A DNA stretch of 64,000 nucleotides from Aphrocallistes beatrix (lineage: Eukaryota > Porifera > Hexactinellida > Sceptrulophora > Aphrocallistidae): contig OY725488.1 in assembly GCA_963281255.1 (NCBI GenBank), forward strand, positions 10,513,524-10,577,523, written 5' to 3'. Both the position numbers and the translations under genes were made by a program. This document shows positions 63,553-64,000 of this stretch, piece after piece (the stretch's first letter is position 1; the number at the start of each line of letters is the position of its first letter). Under the pieces are notes generated by a model that did no database searches, had not been told where the DNA came from, and was given only the letters and a program-made list of their open reading frames with translations.

Positions 63553-64000
63553 CATAGCATTCTAATACACTAAGGCACTGGCACTGCCTTGAATTTGGGT
63601 TACCATGGATATGTTAATGCCGTACTGAATACTCGAATTTGATTGGCTAGATTTTAGGCGCCAAATTTTGCACTATGATACTGTATAGTATAAATACATT
63701 ACACTATGCATATTTGTTTACTAACTTTTTTCTTTTATTCAATCAATTATAATTGTTGACTTATTACTTGAATACTCATTTATTACTGAAAAGAAGATGA
63801 CTTGTGTGTTGCCAGGATGTAATTCTAATTACAAGAGCCAGGAGCATCGTTCGCCAACCTTTTCATTCCCCAATGATAAAGAGATGTGTGAGAGGTGGTT
63901 TAGGACTATCCCTAGAGCGAAAGAGGATTATGAGAGAAATGCCAAACTACTGGTTAGTTAATTCATTCAATTTCAATTATTTCAATATTTATTTCTACTT
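63553..64000 (+). mobile_element. P-element-like transposon, left end (continues past window)
   Basis: Starts CATAGCATTCTAATACACTA then AGGCA, the same terminal repeat as the degenerate element at 16359-19242. An open THAP exon follows 220 bp in, as expected for a P-type transposase gene. A TATA-like TATAGTATAAATA lies at 63684-63696. Confidence 0.8.
63797..63952 (+). CDS. THAP zinc-finger exon 1 of a P-element-like transposase
   Basis: ATG at 63797 reads MTCVLPGCNSNYKSQEHRSP then TFSFPN and ERWFRTIPR: the first part of a THAP domain (C-x4-C, then the Phe-Pro and Trp that pack its core). THAP domains bind the ends of P elements. The second Cys/His pair is not in this exon. The frame would stop at 63961, but a splice donor-like CTGGTTAGT at 63950-63958 offers a natural exon end, so the domain should continue in an exon outside the window. 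Unlike the copy at 18748-18840 there is no break in the visible part, so this element may be the younger, perhaps autonomous, member. Confidence 0.75.

Overview
The window looks like AT-rich genomic DNA of an animal, most likely a demosponge of the Amphimedon type. That placement is inferred from the gene content (Eph-type receptor tyrosine kinases with intronless coding regions of 2-3 kb, and an NHL-repeat fragment) and from the dense load of cut-and-paste and Helitron-like DNA transposons. It has not been tested by a search.

The backbone is a head-to-tail tandem array of Eph receptor genes, all on the + strand. (1) 2-2065 is the 3' two thirds of a kinase-bearing receptor. (2) 11439-14476 is a kinase-bearing receptor with a 16-bp frameshifting deletion in the kinase. 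(3) 29239-31925 is a broken receptor of the kinase-less type with a MITE inside it. (4) 33678-35579 is an intact kinase-less receptor. (5) 38942-41986 is an intact kinase receptor of 1014 aa. (6) 47592-49538 is an intact kinase-less receptor. (7) 53667-56771 is an intact kinase receptor of 1034 aa. (8) 61110-61475 is a decayed kinase-tail/SAM remnant. The full form carries signal peptide, Eph-like ligand-binding domain, sushi/EGF-like cysteine-rich region, two FN3 domains, Ser/Thr-rich stalk, TM helix, juxtamembrane tyrosine pair, tyrosine kinase, SAM and a C-terminal hydrophobic PDZ-type motif. The short form has the same ectodomain but a different TM helix and a tail of only 16-18 residues.

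The most interesting observation is that genes 4+5 and genes 6+7 are neighbouring pairs. Within a pair, one kinase-less and one kinase-bearing receptor carry almost the same ligand-binding domain. Between pairs, the N-terminal half of that domain differs strongly while the rest of the ectodomain is nearly uniform. This suggests sets of matched signalling and non-signalling receptors that read different ligands and are homogenised elsewhere by gene conversion.

The spacers are duplicated 5' and 3' gene flanks carrying layers of transposons: two mariner copies that sit at the same place behind genes 1 and 2, a P-element relative with THAP-domain remnants, a second P-element end with an open THAP exon at the right edge, several Helitron-like elements (one confirmed by an empty site in a paralogous block), many hAT-type MITEs with 8-bp target duplications, many pogo/Tigger-like MITEs at TA sites, foldback elements and three minisatellite-like arrays. 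At 22980-25750 there is a puzzling region with GGACCAA palindromes and fragments resembling a C19 ubiquitin-peptidase fold. No rRNA gene, CRISPR array or convincing complete tRNA gene was seen.
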